64,000 bases of DNA from Blastobasis lacticolella (taxonomy: Eukaryota > Arthropoda > Insecta > Lepidoptera > Blastobasidae), in NCBI GenBank assembly GCA_905147135.1, contig LR990042.1:15615545-15679544 (forward strand), written 5' to 3'. This document shows positions 42,990 to 56,400 of this stretch, in pieces. How positions within the stretch are numbered: position 1 is the stretch's first letter; every line of letters starts with the position of its first letter. The notes beneath the pieces were generated by a model. The model was not told the DNA's origin. It saw only the letters and a list, made by a program, of their open reading frames with translations, and made no database searches. The translations under genes and the position numbers were made by a program.

Positions 42990-44420
42990 TTCACGTGTCA
43001 CGAAGGTACTAAACGTCCGATCCATCTAGTTCAAACTTTCTTAGACAGATAAGAAGGTAATGGTTATATCAGTGGTACCAACTTATAAAAATAAAGTTTT
43101 CCTTGGCCGCTAGAAAATTGGAGACCTTACTTTTGGGACAAGCCTCGTATGTACTCAATTAATAACTGGCAATCGGCATCCATTCTCGTGTCGCGCTTTA
43201 CTAATTCAAACTTGCTGTTACTGTATTGAATTTGATCAATCATTATGCATTGTTGAGCTTCGACTTCCTCACTAAGTCTGTCCTGCATGACGTCGGCGAG
43301 GGGCGCCCGTGACAGCGTGTCGGCGATGTACATAAACTTCCCAGGTGTATACGTCACTTTTAGGTCATACCCCTGCATTCTTACATCATGCGTTGTAATC
43401 TCGCTGGTACTGACTCCTTCTAGTGCTTATGATCCGTTTGTATCGTAACTTCCGATATACCATAAATATATTGTCAAAACTGCTCTACAGCAAACAAAAT
43501 GGCCAACATATCTTTTCCTATTTGCGCGTAGCGCTGTTGAGTGTCGGTGAGAACGCAAAATTTACATTTATCCCTATTAAATGTTATGCCTATCTCTCTT
43601 GCACGATTAAGCAACGCAATCTACTATCATGCTCTTGCTTAGTACGACCCCACACTATAATATCGTCGATAAAAGACTCGACTAGAAGACACGAATTATC
43701 CTATTTTGAAATTTCTGCAGCTTAACAGATTTGTATAGGTTTTGACAGTGTCAAATCTTCTGTACGCAGTAGCCGATCGCGCACAATGTTATTAGTTATA
43801 CCACACACTATAGTGTCTTGGATAAGACTTTACGCCAACGTCTAAAATTCGCAACGTATAATATTTGTCAATATCTTCGCCATCATCTTGATTTCTACTA
43901 AATAATTAGAATCTTGCCATAGTAATATTGGGTTTAGTACTGAAATGGTCATCAAATTTCTTTCTAAACATGTTACGTCATCCTCGCTTTCGTCCTTATC
44001 GTAGGAGAATGTGGAGTACACTTCGTACCCGGACGAACCGATTAAGTTTACGAGTAAACTTGGTTGAATGCTTTTCAACTCTTTGCTCACTCCAGAGGAT
44101 GGAGGACGTGCGTGTTCCATGGTTTTTAGTTGTATGCACGTAATAACAATTTATTACCACATAGTTACAGTAAAATTTTCACTAAAACCGAATAAACAAC
44201 TAATTTAGTAACACCGCTGCCACCATGTAGCAAGTGAAACACACAAAAGTTCGATGAACATTATTTATTATGTCAACTGAAGGTGTACATTAAAAATGCA
44301 TTTTACACATACCCACCACCAAGTAATAATACACGAAAATACAGCTATGATTAAGTCGATTCATCATAAACAATTTTATTAATGTGGAGCATAATAGGTA
44401 TGTAGATACTTGACGAAGGC

Positions 44421-47400
44421 TTACCCTCCACATAAAGAACACATCATGTGGTATGGTAAATCTGGTCTTGCTGAAGATTGCAAACCAGTATTAATAGTCA
44501 TGATTTTGGGGTGATAGCCTTGATCGTCTGCAACGTAATAAACGACGACCAAGCGGTTTTTGTTCGGAATCATGAAAGAATAATACCCGCGTACTACTAC
44601 GTGCTCGTCGTCGTGACCCTCGTTTCTCAGTTCGCTCTCCTCTTTGCGGGAGCTTTGATGTAGTATGTAGCTGCAATAGAGAATACAGAAGTCAGAGTAC
44701 AAAATGATTTTGTTCTTGTTAGATCTGCAGAACTATATCAATTACTGAGACTAATTCCAGTATGATATTCTATAAGAAGGATACAAGCAAAGTATTTACT
44801 AGGTATTTCGTAATGTTTTGCCGAATTTGGGTAACATTTTTACCAGTGATGTTTCAGGGCTGTAGAAAGTAACGTAAATGTTGCCTATTGTTTTCTTAGA
44901 TAAAATGAGAAAGGAGCCATATTTTTGTCAGGTCGCTTTAAATGTTCTCTGCTTCCGTTTTGTGCTCCATTTTCCTCCATTTTGTGCTTTTGTCGAGTAA
45001 CAGTTTTCAATAAATATGTTTCGAATTATTATAACATTAAACCAGTGTTTTAATTAATACAACCACGATCAATCTTCACCCATACACACACGTACCGTTG
45101 AATTGTCAACAGATCGCTATGCTAAATAAAAATAAAAAGTGTGAAAAAGTAACCTCTACTCACGAAACTTTTAGTGAACCAACTTGGAGACCGTCAACTG
45201 GATATTGGGAATAAGTTATTTCCAATTATTACATGAAATTTCAACCATTTTACAGTGAGGTACGAACACATTTTATACGTTAGATATAATATTTAAATTT
45301 GAGAATTGAAGAACTCACTAATCACAAGACACAACGCAAAATTTATCAGCTGATTGGTTGTATTGACATCTCAAATGTTGACGTAAAGGCACTGCTACCA
45401 ACATAATATCACGAAAGTTCCTACTCACGCAACAATTTTTGCCTGTGTCCTGCTGATATCTACTGGAATTAATAGCTAACAGAAACGTCACAATCACAGA
45501 CGTTCGAAAGCAATTCGAGCAAGAGAAGTACGGCCCATACAGCCATAGTCTCTGTTTAAAAATTTTTTAATATAGCATATTATGGCGTCAATGAATATTT
45601 GTATTAAATGCAATAAAAATGTCCTTGTAAAACATTTAATGAAATGTATGACTTGTGCAAAAATTTTCGATTATAATTGTGCACTTATACCGGAACCAAA
45701 CAAAACTGGAAATGCCCTAAATGTAAAGAAAAGACGTCAAAACGTCTTAGTAAAAATACACAATCGCCGAAAGGCTCGCGTAACAATATAAGTACTCCTG
45801 TAGTGAATAAACCTGTAATCTACGCCTGTAATAGAGGAAACGGAAGTGGCATCCCGGGTAATCCAAGTGGCTGCTGTTCCTACGCCTACACCGACACATG
45901 TTACCATTCGAAATCTGCCAAAATCTCGACGTTTATCTTTAGACATGGAAGAGTCTGAGGAAACCAATTTATCTAAAGGCACTGAAGACTACTCCTTTAG
46001 CAGTGTACTTGACCTATCAATACGAGCAGACCATTTAAAAGTAGAGGAATTAAAATTAGAAATAGCAGGATTAAAAGCTCAACTTTCGGGAGCTGACTTA
46101 GAAATTGAGGGCCTTGTAAATGAAGTTTATAGCTTAAAAAGACTAATTAAAGAAATAGAGAGGAAAACAGAACAGTACAAAGATTCATATATGAAAACAC
46201 TCAGCACACCTAAGAGAAAGCTTTTACGCCGGGTTGTGGATGAGACTCCTAAATCAGTACGTCAAGACATTCGGTTACGAAAATCGTCTGGCAGTATAGT
46301 GTAAAATGACTACGACAGTAAGAAAAACAATGGAGACAACGAACAATTAGCAGCTCCAAAGAATATTAGGCCCAAGACTTCAGCTTCAAGTAAATCATCA
46401 ATACAAAATCACATTAAATGCGAGGCTGCACAGAAGAAGAAGAAGATGTATCAGAAATAAAACGACGTATATTCATATTTGGAGGGTCTCAATGTGTAGG
46501 GCTAGCACAAACCCTAATTAACAATAGGTTAAAAAGTAAATATGGTAAGTACAAAATATTCTCGTTCGTTAAACCTAATGCGTGCACTAACCAAATATTG
46601 GACACATGTAAGTTGTATGACATTGAATCGAATGACACAGTTGTATTATCTGTAGGGCAACATGACACAAACCCCATAAAAATAATGACTGAGCTCAGTG
46701 CTCTCCTAAAATCGTTGACATGTAATGTATATATTATAAAAATTGACCACTATATTTATTTCAATGAAATAAAATTAAATAATTTATTAAAAACCATATC
46801 AAATAATTTTAATAATTGTAATTTTTTGGACATTAACTATGATAATATACATTTCAGACATGTTAACGATATTATTTGTAAATAAATAAAATAATGCCTT
46901 TATCAAAAATATTACGAAGAAAATTACTTAAAATGGAAAAACATGTTAAAACAACGCAGACAAGTATATAAACTGTTTAAGAGTACAAAAGAATCTACTA
47001 AGATTAACCTCGTAAAGGGTACGATTCCCTATTACTTTAACAAAATTCGAAATAACAAGCAAACATTGTTACACAGTGACACATACATAGATAAATCCTC
47101 TGATAAAATACTTGTAGATAATAAATCTGAATTTAGCGAACAAAACAAAACCAAAAAAGGAACTATACCGTTATTATTTCTCGACTAAAGAACATAAAAG
47201 AAAACAGCTTTTTCGCCACTAATAGCCTAATAATTCTTCGTCAAAATATACAGGGTCTGCTTTCAAAAAAAGAATTTCTCGAAATTACGCTAGAAGGACT
47301 TACTTCAGAACTTGACCTGATATTCTTTGTTTTACCGAAACCTTCGTAAAAGAAAATGAAGAAAAGAATATCGTATTGCAGAAATATCAATGAGGAGTTT

Positions 47401-50400
47401 TCCAATAGGTATTTAAGGCATTTCTAACCACTCACTAGATGGCGCCCCGACAATTTTGGTAATTGATAATCGCTTGAAATAGATTCTTAGCAAACAGGAT
47501 ATAAACACTAGGTACGTTGTATTGGATAATATTATATTTGTCAATAGGTTTCAACCATTTTAGAGGTTGTAATAATAATGGAACATAGTGCCAACTTATA
47601 TAAATATTTCTTTTTACACTTCGTTCAACCTTTAACAGTTATGTTTATAAATAACTACTTTATTTTCATGTTTAGTATTACTTGGCTGCATAAAATCACT
47701 GCCACCATCATACAGATTTAAAGAAAATTACCAAAATTATAGGAGAGCCATCTATTGATGCTTTTTGAAACAAACTATCAATACCTACTGGAAAACTCCT
47801 CATTAGGTGCTAGTTATGCAAGACCCAAAAAAAGGGGATGGCTCATGTATATTAGTGAAACAAGGACTGCCTTATAACAAGCTGATACTGAATGATATAG
47901 CTACCAACATGAACTTTGAATGTTGTGGAGTAAATTTAACTGGGTACGGTGTATTGGTTATCTGTATCTACAGAAATTTAGATTTAGAATGTTTTTTTAA
48001 GAAACTGGAATTTCCACTGTACAAACTACATCTAAAATTTCCAAAAAAGAAGATTGTAATAACAGGCGACCTAAATATAAATACCCTAAATAATGATAAC
48101 AATGCTAAAAGGCTGCTTGATATCACACAAGGTTACAACTTCAATCAGCACATAACAGCACCTACTCGTGGTAAATCGTGTATAGATCACATTTTTAGTA
48201 ACGTGAAGAGCGTCAAGGGCACACCACTTACGATGAATCTATCGGACCATGATACGGCACAAGTAATAGGTATACCAGTTAAAAAGAAATATGTACTACC
48301 TAAGACAATAGTAGTAAGAATAAAAGTAAATCTACATGGCAGATTATTAATAATGAGCTAAATGGCACACTTAGGAATAGGTACATAGAAAAAATTTACA
48401 ATAATAGTAATCAATTACTAGAAGGAAGTGACATAGCTGAAGCGTTTAATAATTATTTTATAACTTTGAGTAATAAACAAAATTCAAATTTAAAATTAAC
48501 AAAAAATAAAAGCAAAGTAAATGACTCAATCCTGTTACCGCAAATGATATTACAAAAGTTATTATGTCATTGAACAATACTAACGCGGAAGGTTATGACG
48601 GTATCTCTACGCAAATTATAAAAGAATGCAAGGTTGAGATTAGTGAGGTGCTTGCATACCTAGTAAATCTGTCTACAGAGACAGGAGTCTTCCCAGAAAG
48701 GTTTAAAAAGTCTATTGTAAAGTCTTTGTACAAAAAGAAAGATAGAACTTCAATGGGTAATTATAGGCCTATCACGGTGATACCAATTTTTTCAAACATT
48801 TTCGAGAAGGTATTGCATAGCAGGTTGACAAGTTTTTTTGGAAAATATAATGTTATCCACAAATGTCAATATGGCTTCCAAAAGAATAAGTCTACCACGC
48901 ATGCTGCGTTTGATCTCATAACAGAAATTCTACAATAGTACTTTGTCAGTGCATTATTTTTCGATATGACCAAAGCTTTCGACTTAGTTTCTCATAAATT
49001 GCTGTTATCGAAATTAGAAAGCAATGGAGTCAGAGGGCCAGCTCTAAGTTGGATAAAATCCTACTTAGAAGATAGGCAGCAATGCGTTGAGATATCAAAA
49101 CTAAATGATAAACAGGTGCTACAAAATCATAGATCAGACTATAGGGGTAATAACTCAGGTGTTCCCCAAGGAAGCGTACTGGGACCTTTATTATTTATCC
49201 TGTACATAAATGACCTAATTGAATTAAATAAAAGTATATTGTTCGCTGACGACCTCTCGATTGTAGTGACGACAAATAAAAAACTAGGAATAAATAACCA
49301 TAAAAATGACATTCGTAATGTTATTCAATCTATTTTAGTATGGACTAATGATAATAATTCAGACATTAATATTGACAAATCAAATTTCATAAATTTTAAT
49401 AAATGCAATGAATTGAATAATATTGACATCGATGGTACAATTTTAAGAAAAACTCAAGTTGTGACGTTTTTGGGAATAGCAGTTGACGAATTACTAAATT
49501 GGAAGCATCACGTAAACAGTGTTTGTAATAGATTAAACAGTTTTTCTTATGCGCTGCACAAGTTGGTATTATCAGCATCAAAAAATGCGGCCTTTACAGC
49601 TTATAATGGTTATGTGGAATCTGTGCTCCGGTATGGATTGTTGATTTGGGGCAACAGCACAGATATAAATAAGGCATTTGTTGTCAAAAAAAAAAGTATA
49701 CTAGCTATCTGTAGAGTGCTTCCGTATGAACCATGTCGTCCTCTATTTAGATCTCTAAACGTACTAACTCTTCCATGCTTGTATATATTTGAGGTCGCAA
49801 AGTTTGTTAGAGGTCACCGCAGCTTATTTAAAGTTGCAAAGGATATATTTTTGAGAAATTCGCGAAACCCATTTCGCCTTGTACACGAAGTTACACCAAA
49901 TTCTACTTTGTATTTGAAGCAATGTTATTCGATGGCTATATCAATATTTAATAAAATTCCACTGGCAATTAAAGAGCAGCCTATAAACCAATTTAAAAAG
50001 TACTTGTATAAATAGCTATTGGAGCACTCCTTTTATTCTGTAAAGGATTTTTTAGAGTTTAAAGTAGCCTAAGGTGCATGGTCATTAATGCTGAACAAGT
50101 TTGCATGCCTGTTAATACTGGCTGAACATGTGAGAGCCACTGTGTGATGATGTGTTGTGAACCATGTTTTAAGCAAATAAATATTCTTTTCTATTCTATT
50201 CTATTCATAACGATAACGACTCATACAATTGCGATTCTTAAAACAGAAAAGACACGCAGAAGCGGTGTCAACGTAAATCAATACTTGCTACGCAGGATGC
50301 TATATTGCTTTGCGGCAGAAATAGATAACGCGGTACGCATCGAAGCGGATCATCTATCACTAGTCAAAGCCCTATCACCAGTAAAAATAGAATATCTATC

Positions 50401-53400
50401 ATAAAATACTAACTGGAATTTGTACCGCCCTGGCCCGTAGTAGTCATTCTGGTAGTAAAGCAGCTCATCGTTTTTTCCATAATAATTTTTTACTTTCCCA
50501 AAAGTTTGTGGCTCCCCCTGGTCCGCTGGACTGGTCGCTCCCGCCGCCGGCGGCTGCAGCGCTCGCTGCGGCGCGCCCCAGCACACAGCCAACCATACCG
50601 CTACCAGGAACAACTTCTGGTATAGAGATTATTATTTTACAAATATATATTATATATTAGACAAATAAGCGGGATATATTAGACAAAGATATACAGGGTG
50701 ATTCAGGAGACGTGAGCAGGATCAACCCTATGGATTCAATTAACTATAATCCACTCCCTCATACTGGTATTGGTGTGATTAACGTATTTTTTTTAAGTGT
50801 AAAAAAAAACTTAGTTTTAATTGTAATTTAGCACGACAAGCATGGTCACCCTACAATTAGAATACTTCTGTCAAGTACCGATTCTCATCGCTTTGTCTAG
50901 TCAACGTCAAATCAAATTCAAATTGATTGTCAGCAGATAACACGTTGTCACACAGTGACAATTTACTTTTCTTTTAAAGGGCTGTTATTACAGTTAAAGA
51001 GGTTGGGTATCTTTATCAATTAGTCAGTGTAGGGTGACCTTGATTTTAGAGACTTAAACTTTTAATTAACAGAAAGTAAAAATAAATAAAAAGGTGTGCT
51101 CTTATACTAAATTACGATGGTAATCGATCAACTAATATTTACTGTATATGTAGTGTTAGTCCTGCTCACGTCTTTTAAATCACCCTGTATAAGAAAAATA
51201 AGCGGGAGTTAATAAGTTACTGTACGTAGACATGAAAAGTTACTGTGTTTTAGGAGAGGTAGGGCGGGTAACGGGTATCCCGTTCGATTTGGAACCGCTC
51301 GACGGGGCAAGTGTCTCCACCTTGCTCCAAGGTGCCAATACTATTACTATTTTAAATAGTATTGTGTTCCTGACGGTGAGTGAGGTCTTCAGTACTCCAT
51401 GGGGTGGGGATTTGGAGAGCCGTATCTTTGGCAGAGGTGGCCGCTTTCCATCAGGTGGCCAGCTTGCCTGTTTTTATTTGTGTCATTGTTCCCCGATACG
51501 TATAACCTTGGGGTCTTCAAATCAAGAGTGAATAGGTATCTTCTAGGCACGCATGCTACATCTTCGACCTCATCGTCGCTTTCCATCAGGTGAGTTGAGG
51601 TCAAATGCAAGCCTATTATTTATAAAAAAAAAAAAAAGTCATTCTACCGTATAATACTAAAAAGTACGAGGCACATTTTATGTTTGAAGTAAAATTCATC
51701 AGACAGATGGATAATCTTACTTTTCTACCAAATTTCATAGATGATTTTCAACTGGACGCTAATTACGTAACCCTGTTGCACAATTGTCTGATTTCAAAAA
51801 TTTAAATTGTTACTATTGCGATTATGTATGATCGATTTTATAGTTTCAGTTCATTGCAATGGAACTTTGTTAGCAACTGAACTTATAAAATCGACGATAC
51901 GGAATCGCAAAAGTAACAATTTCAATCACTGAAAATAGAGAAAACAGCATTACTTAATTAGCCTACTGATCTCTTCAAAGGACGCATAAGTTTTCATAAA
52001 TTATTTTATTGATAGGTGGCAGTAACTGTCGTCCACAACATCTTCGATACAAATTATGATACATGAGATGATGCATATGACTACATTACTTACTGGCCTA
52101 ATCCTTCAAACTGGAATCTTACGATGCCTACTAACTACAAGAACAAATAAACAAAAAGCAACCGGCGCCTGAACATGGCATTATTGGGTACAATTACGCA
52201 AAATTGTATGTTTATTGTATTATTTGTTTGTTATTATGTGAATTTTATCATAATTAGGTACTATTTCTTGCGCTGTATAACTCATGTTAAATCGATAAAA
52301 ACAACAATTTGTTTCTTAATTATTATAAAAAGATTATAATCTTGGCGTTAATGTCCCGGTTGCGCTCTCGCGCACGAGGGTCCGAGGTCCGCCTTGACCA
52401 TGATCCAGGATTTGGCAGGTCAGGTAATTACAGTGGAGCGACTGCCATCTGACCTCAATGACCCTGCTACCAGGGGAACCTGACCAGATTGGATCATGGT
52501 TACACATCCAGTCGCCTGAATGTGCAGATTTCATCACGATGTTTCCCCTCATCGTTAGAGCATCGGTTAGTATTCAAGTAATGTACATAACTCAGAAAAC
52601 AGTCATTGCGCTAGTCGTAGCAATATATCGTGTTCCAAATATTAAAAATAGTTAAAGTTTAAATAATAATGAAAGTTTGATTCTATGAACTAACTTAACC
52701 AACGTTATCCTAGGGTATACTCTGTTTTTAGATGTTTAAGGTTGCCTGGAAGAAATCGCTTTAAGCGATAAGGCCGCCGGTTGCTTTTATTTGTTTATTT
52801 TTTTCCTATGTTTTTGTTTTATTCTATGTATAAGCAATAAAGAATTTTTCATTCATTTCATTCATTTAATTATATATGGAGTGGGGTTTTCCTTTAGTGC
52901 AGTGGACGGGCTATAAAATACAAATAAAACCAAGTGCTATTTACAAGTGATTATAATATAAAAGGACGGTACCTACACATTCACATCTCAACTTATTCTA
53001 ATATCAAAATAAATAAATTGTTATACTTGACTACTTAATATATATACTAAAACTATGGCACCAAAGTGTAACGAGTGTGGCAAGTTCATGTCGTCGGTGG
53101 AAGACACTAATATTGCGTGTAGCAAATGCGCAAGGGTGTCGCACCGAACCTGCGTCGCGGTACCCGAAGGAGAGCCAGTAGAGTCGTGAGTATGCCTGGA
53201 TTGCAAGACTAGGCTGCCAGTGGCAAGCGGGGCTACACCAGCACAGGACGTGGATGTCACGGAGGGCGCTAGTGTTGTGCACCCGAGTGTCGCTGTCGCC
53301 AGTCAAAAAGAAATCGCTACAGTGGAATCGCAGTAACCGTCGCTAGCTATAGAGCTGCGTCGGATAAGCGACGAGATGCGCGAGACAAGACGCGAGCTTA

Positions 53401-56400
53401 GAGCATTTCGTGACCAATTCCAGGAGCTGCGAGCGCAGGTGCAATCCTGCGAGGAGCGGGTGGACAGCCTTGTAATGAAGGACATGTTTATCGCGCGGAA
53501 TGGATCCGGTAAGGCTGTGGGACCTCTGGAGGCGACTGAGCTCAAACTACAGACCTCAATGACCGGGACCAGGAACTGTTGTTGTCGAGGTGAGCGGCAT
53601 ACCGGAAAAAGATGGCGAAAATGCGACGCATTTGGCGATGACGCTCGCAAATAAACTGGGTCTACAGCTAGAGGACCGAGAGATTGTGAGCTGTTTAAGA
53701 GTTAGCTCGAGCAGGGCAGAACCAGAAGGGAAGAAGCGGTCGCGGAACATCGCAATACGGTTTGCGCGGCGAGCCACGCGCGATCAGCTGTTACAGGCCG
53801 CGCGAGTTCACCGCAATGTGTATACCGAATCAAGGCCTCGGAGCGTCTATATAAACGATCGCCTCACCAAAACAAACAGGGAGCTATTTTACTGCACGAG
53901 TGAAATAGCAAGGTGGACCAGGGAGGGTAGAACATACGCTCGTAAAGAGCAAGGCGCCCGGGCACACCGTGTGCAAGTGGAATCCGACCTTGCCCTGATT
54001 TTTAGGTCTGACTATGTTCGCCCTAGTAAGCATAATGTTGATAAAACAGCATGACTCCTATAAATTGTCCTCGTGTTCTATACCTATTTTTATATTTCTT
54101 GGGTTATAGGTACATTGGTTGCATTGTTTCGTCTCCTGTGTACAGTAAGTACTACCCACAATGCACTCTCAGCTGGCAACACACATCTTTGTATTTATCC
54201 AATATATATAAAAAATTGATTACTTTATTACTACAATATCCTATACGAGCAACTAATATTTATATGTAACTACCGAAATACACACTGCCAGTTTGACACG
54301 CAAACGTAATATAATATGTTGCATAACACTTAATACATACTCTAAAACGGGCACACAGCCCGTCGTTATGAGTTCTAAATGTTTATTTCAAATGCATAGG
54401 TCTTCTAATTTCAGTTCTTACATGTAGTATTCACTATAATCGCGACCATAGTGACCTTACACATAGGTTAAAATTGAAACATATTAAAATTCCGTCCTAA
54501 ACTAAAATTTAAGTTTGGCCTATGGAACGCGGGCTCTCTGGGTACAAGACACGACGAGTTTGTTGTTGCTATGCGGAGATACGATGTTGACATTATGGCT
54601 CTCAACGAGACATGGCTGCAAGAGGGGGAAGAGCGCCATCGGTGGCTGGCGACACACCCCGCGCCCCGTGACGATCCGCTCGCGTGGTAGTGGGGTCGGC
54701 TTCTATGTCAGGCGAGGCGTTACCGCACGAGTGCTACAGCATCCCCCAAATGCGGCTGATGAACGAATGTGGCTAGGGGTCACTGTAAACAGGAGGACAA
54801 TAGTGGTGGGAACGGCATACAGACCGAGGTTAATACTATATTATCGCTCATTTGCATGGAGCGATAATATAGTATTAATGGGGGACTTTAACATAAATAT
54901 TCTCAATATACAAGATGATAAGGTAAAGCAGCTCATCAGTCCACTTGAGTGCTATGACTTGTCTTAGTGTGAAGACGAACCTACTCACTTTACGAGTCAG
55001 AGCGCCACATTGATTGATCTTGTATGTACAGACGACTGCAAGGGTAGTACGGCAACAGTTTACCCAATGGCAGACCTTGGTTCGCATGCATTTATAGTGT
55101 GTGAACTGAATGTAGCAAAGTATAAGCCGCCACTGATTAAGAAATATTGTAGTCCTCTAAGTAGTATAAATTGGGAACAGTTTATGGAGGGGCTGGCGTC
55201 CATGGACTGGCGGCGCATAGGAACATTTAATGACGTGGTTTCTATGGTAGATGTTTTTGTCCAAATGGTTAATTTTTCTTTTGACTTATACGCGCCAATG
55301 AGACTAATAACGATTAAAAATCAAAAGCATCCCTGGATTACGTACAATGTCGAGCAAATGATGAAGGTGCGAGATCAAGTCTACATCAGAGCGCAGAAGA
55401 CGGGTGTGGATTCACATAAATTGTATTACAAAGAGCTGAAGGGTATGGTTGGTTTAGCAATGTACAGAGAGAAGAGAGCATACTTTGATCACTTCGTAAA
55501 CAATAACACAAACAAGTCAAAACTGCTATGGTCACACATAAAAACAAACGTAAAAATAAAAAATCAGCCCGATGTACCCTCCCATCTCGTCTCCGATCCC
55601 GACTTAGTAAATGCCCATTTTTTGGATATCCCAGGCAACACTAAAGTTGCTAGAACTACCCATATTTACTTTGAAAGTCACTGCGCCGTGTCCGGCGTGA
55701 TGGAATTATAAACAGTCAATCAGAAGTATTAAAGGCGATACGATCTATTATGCTAATGCGACCGGTGTTGATGGTATCTCGTTGGACATGCTTCTCTTAA
55801 CGTTGCCTATAACCTTGCCTGTGATCACTGTCATTATTAACAAGTCTATAGAAACCAACGCTTACCCTAAACTTTGGAAGCTATCGTAATACTTATCCCT
55901 TAGAAAGGAAATCCTAGGGAACTGACGGATTTGAGACCCATCAGTATTCTTCCGTGTATGTCGAAGATACTAGAGCGTGGCTGACCAGCTGACGACATTT
56001 GTGGAAAGTAATGACATATAACGGTGACGGCTATGATGCACCTGCATTTTAACAGCGCAGAATATAGGAGAGGGAACAATGCTCACGCTATTAGAGTTCT
56101 CCCGAGCATTTGAAAGTTTAAGTGTTCCACTTTTTCTATCCAAGCTTCATTACCATGGATTCGGTGTGTCAGCTATTAAATGGTTCGAAAGCTACTTCAG
56201 CGACAAATCCCAGATCGTGGAAATACGGATCGTGGAAAGGATGATGGGTCTATTGTTACATACAGGCCGCGTGGCGCGACACGGGGAGTTCCCCAGGGTT
56301 CGATCCTGTGACCTATTTTATTCTCAATTTACAGTGCTGATGTAACTAAAGAGATCCACCATTGCCGTTACCACAATTACGCAGACGATATCCAAGTGTA

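Larger units (their letters stand above)
40946..43147 (-). mobile_element. mariner-family transposon carrying a nested insertion
   Basis: Terminal inverted repeats start CGAGGCTTGTCCCAAAA at both ends, each flanked by TA (40944-40945 and 43148-43149). Removing the nested 851-bp element and its 8-bp duplication leaves about 1.34 kb, the usual mariner size. It lies within the gypsy remnant between RNase H and integrase. Confidence 0.92.
40634..44310 (-). mobile_element. Ty3/gypsy remnant, 5' part
   Basis: Continuation of the right-arm gypsy on the minus strand beyond the palindrome. A truncated 5' LTR (about 44227-44310, ending CACTTGCTACA on the minus strand) is followed by a TGGTGGCAGCGG primer-site-like stretch, a gag fragment (44120-43842), scattered RT pieces, an RNase H/connector fragment (43378-43127, with YTPGKFMYIADTLSRAP), then the mariner and integrase N-terminal remnants (40634-40940). 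All frames are broken. Confidence 0.65.
45086..50206 (+). mobile_element. CR1-like LINE, nearly full length, in intron 2 of copy C
   Basis: The empty site is visible in copies A and B: their intron reads TCTTCACTCATAACG, which here is split at CATA (45081) and CATAACG (50206). Leader 45086-45581, ORF1 45582-46885, ORF2 about 47190-50015, then a 3' UTR ending in a short TATTC repeat (50188-50206) typical of CR1-type tails. Antisense to the cuticular gene. Damaged by frameshifts, one stop and a MITE. Confidence 0.85.
50414..52600 (-). repeat. Segmental duplication: copy C exon 2 and upstream region
   Basis: Collinear with 27840-29055 (and inverted with 17108-25858) but clearly more diverged than the two arms are from each other. 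Interrupted by insertions at 50694-51187, 51488-51637 and 51759-51961 that are absent from copies A and B. Confidence 0.85.
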
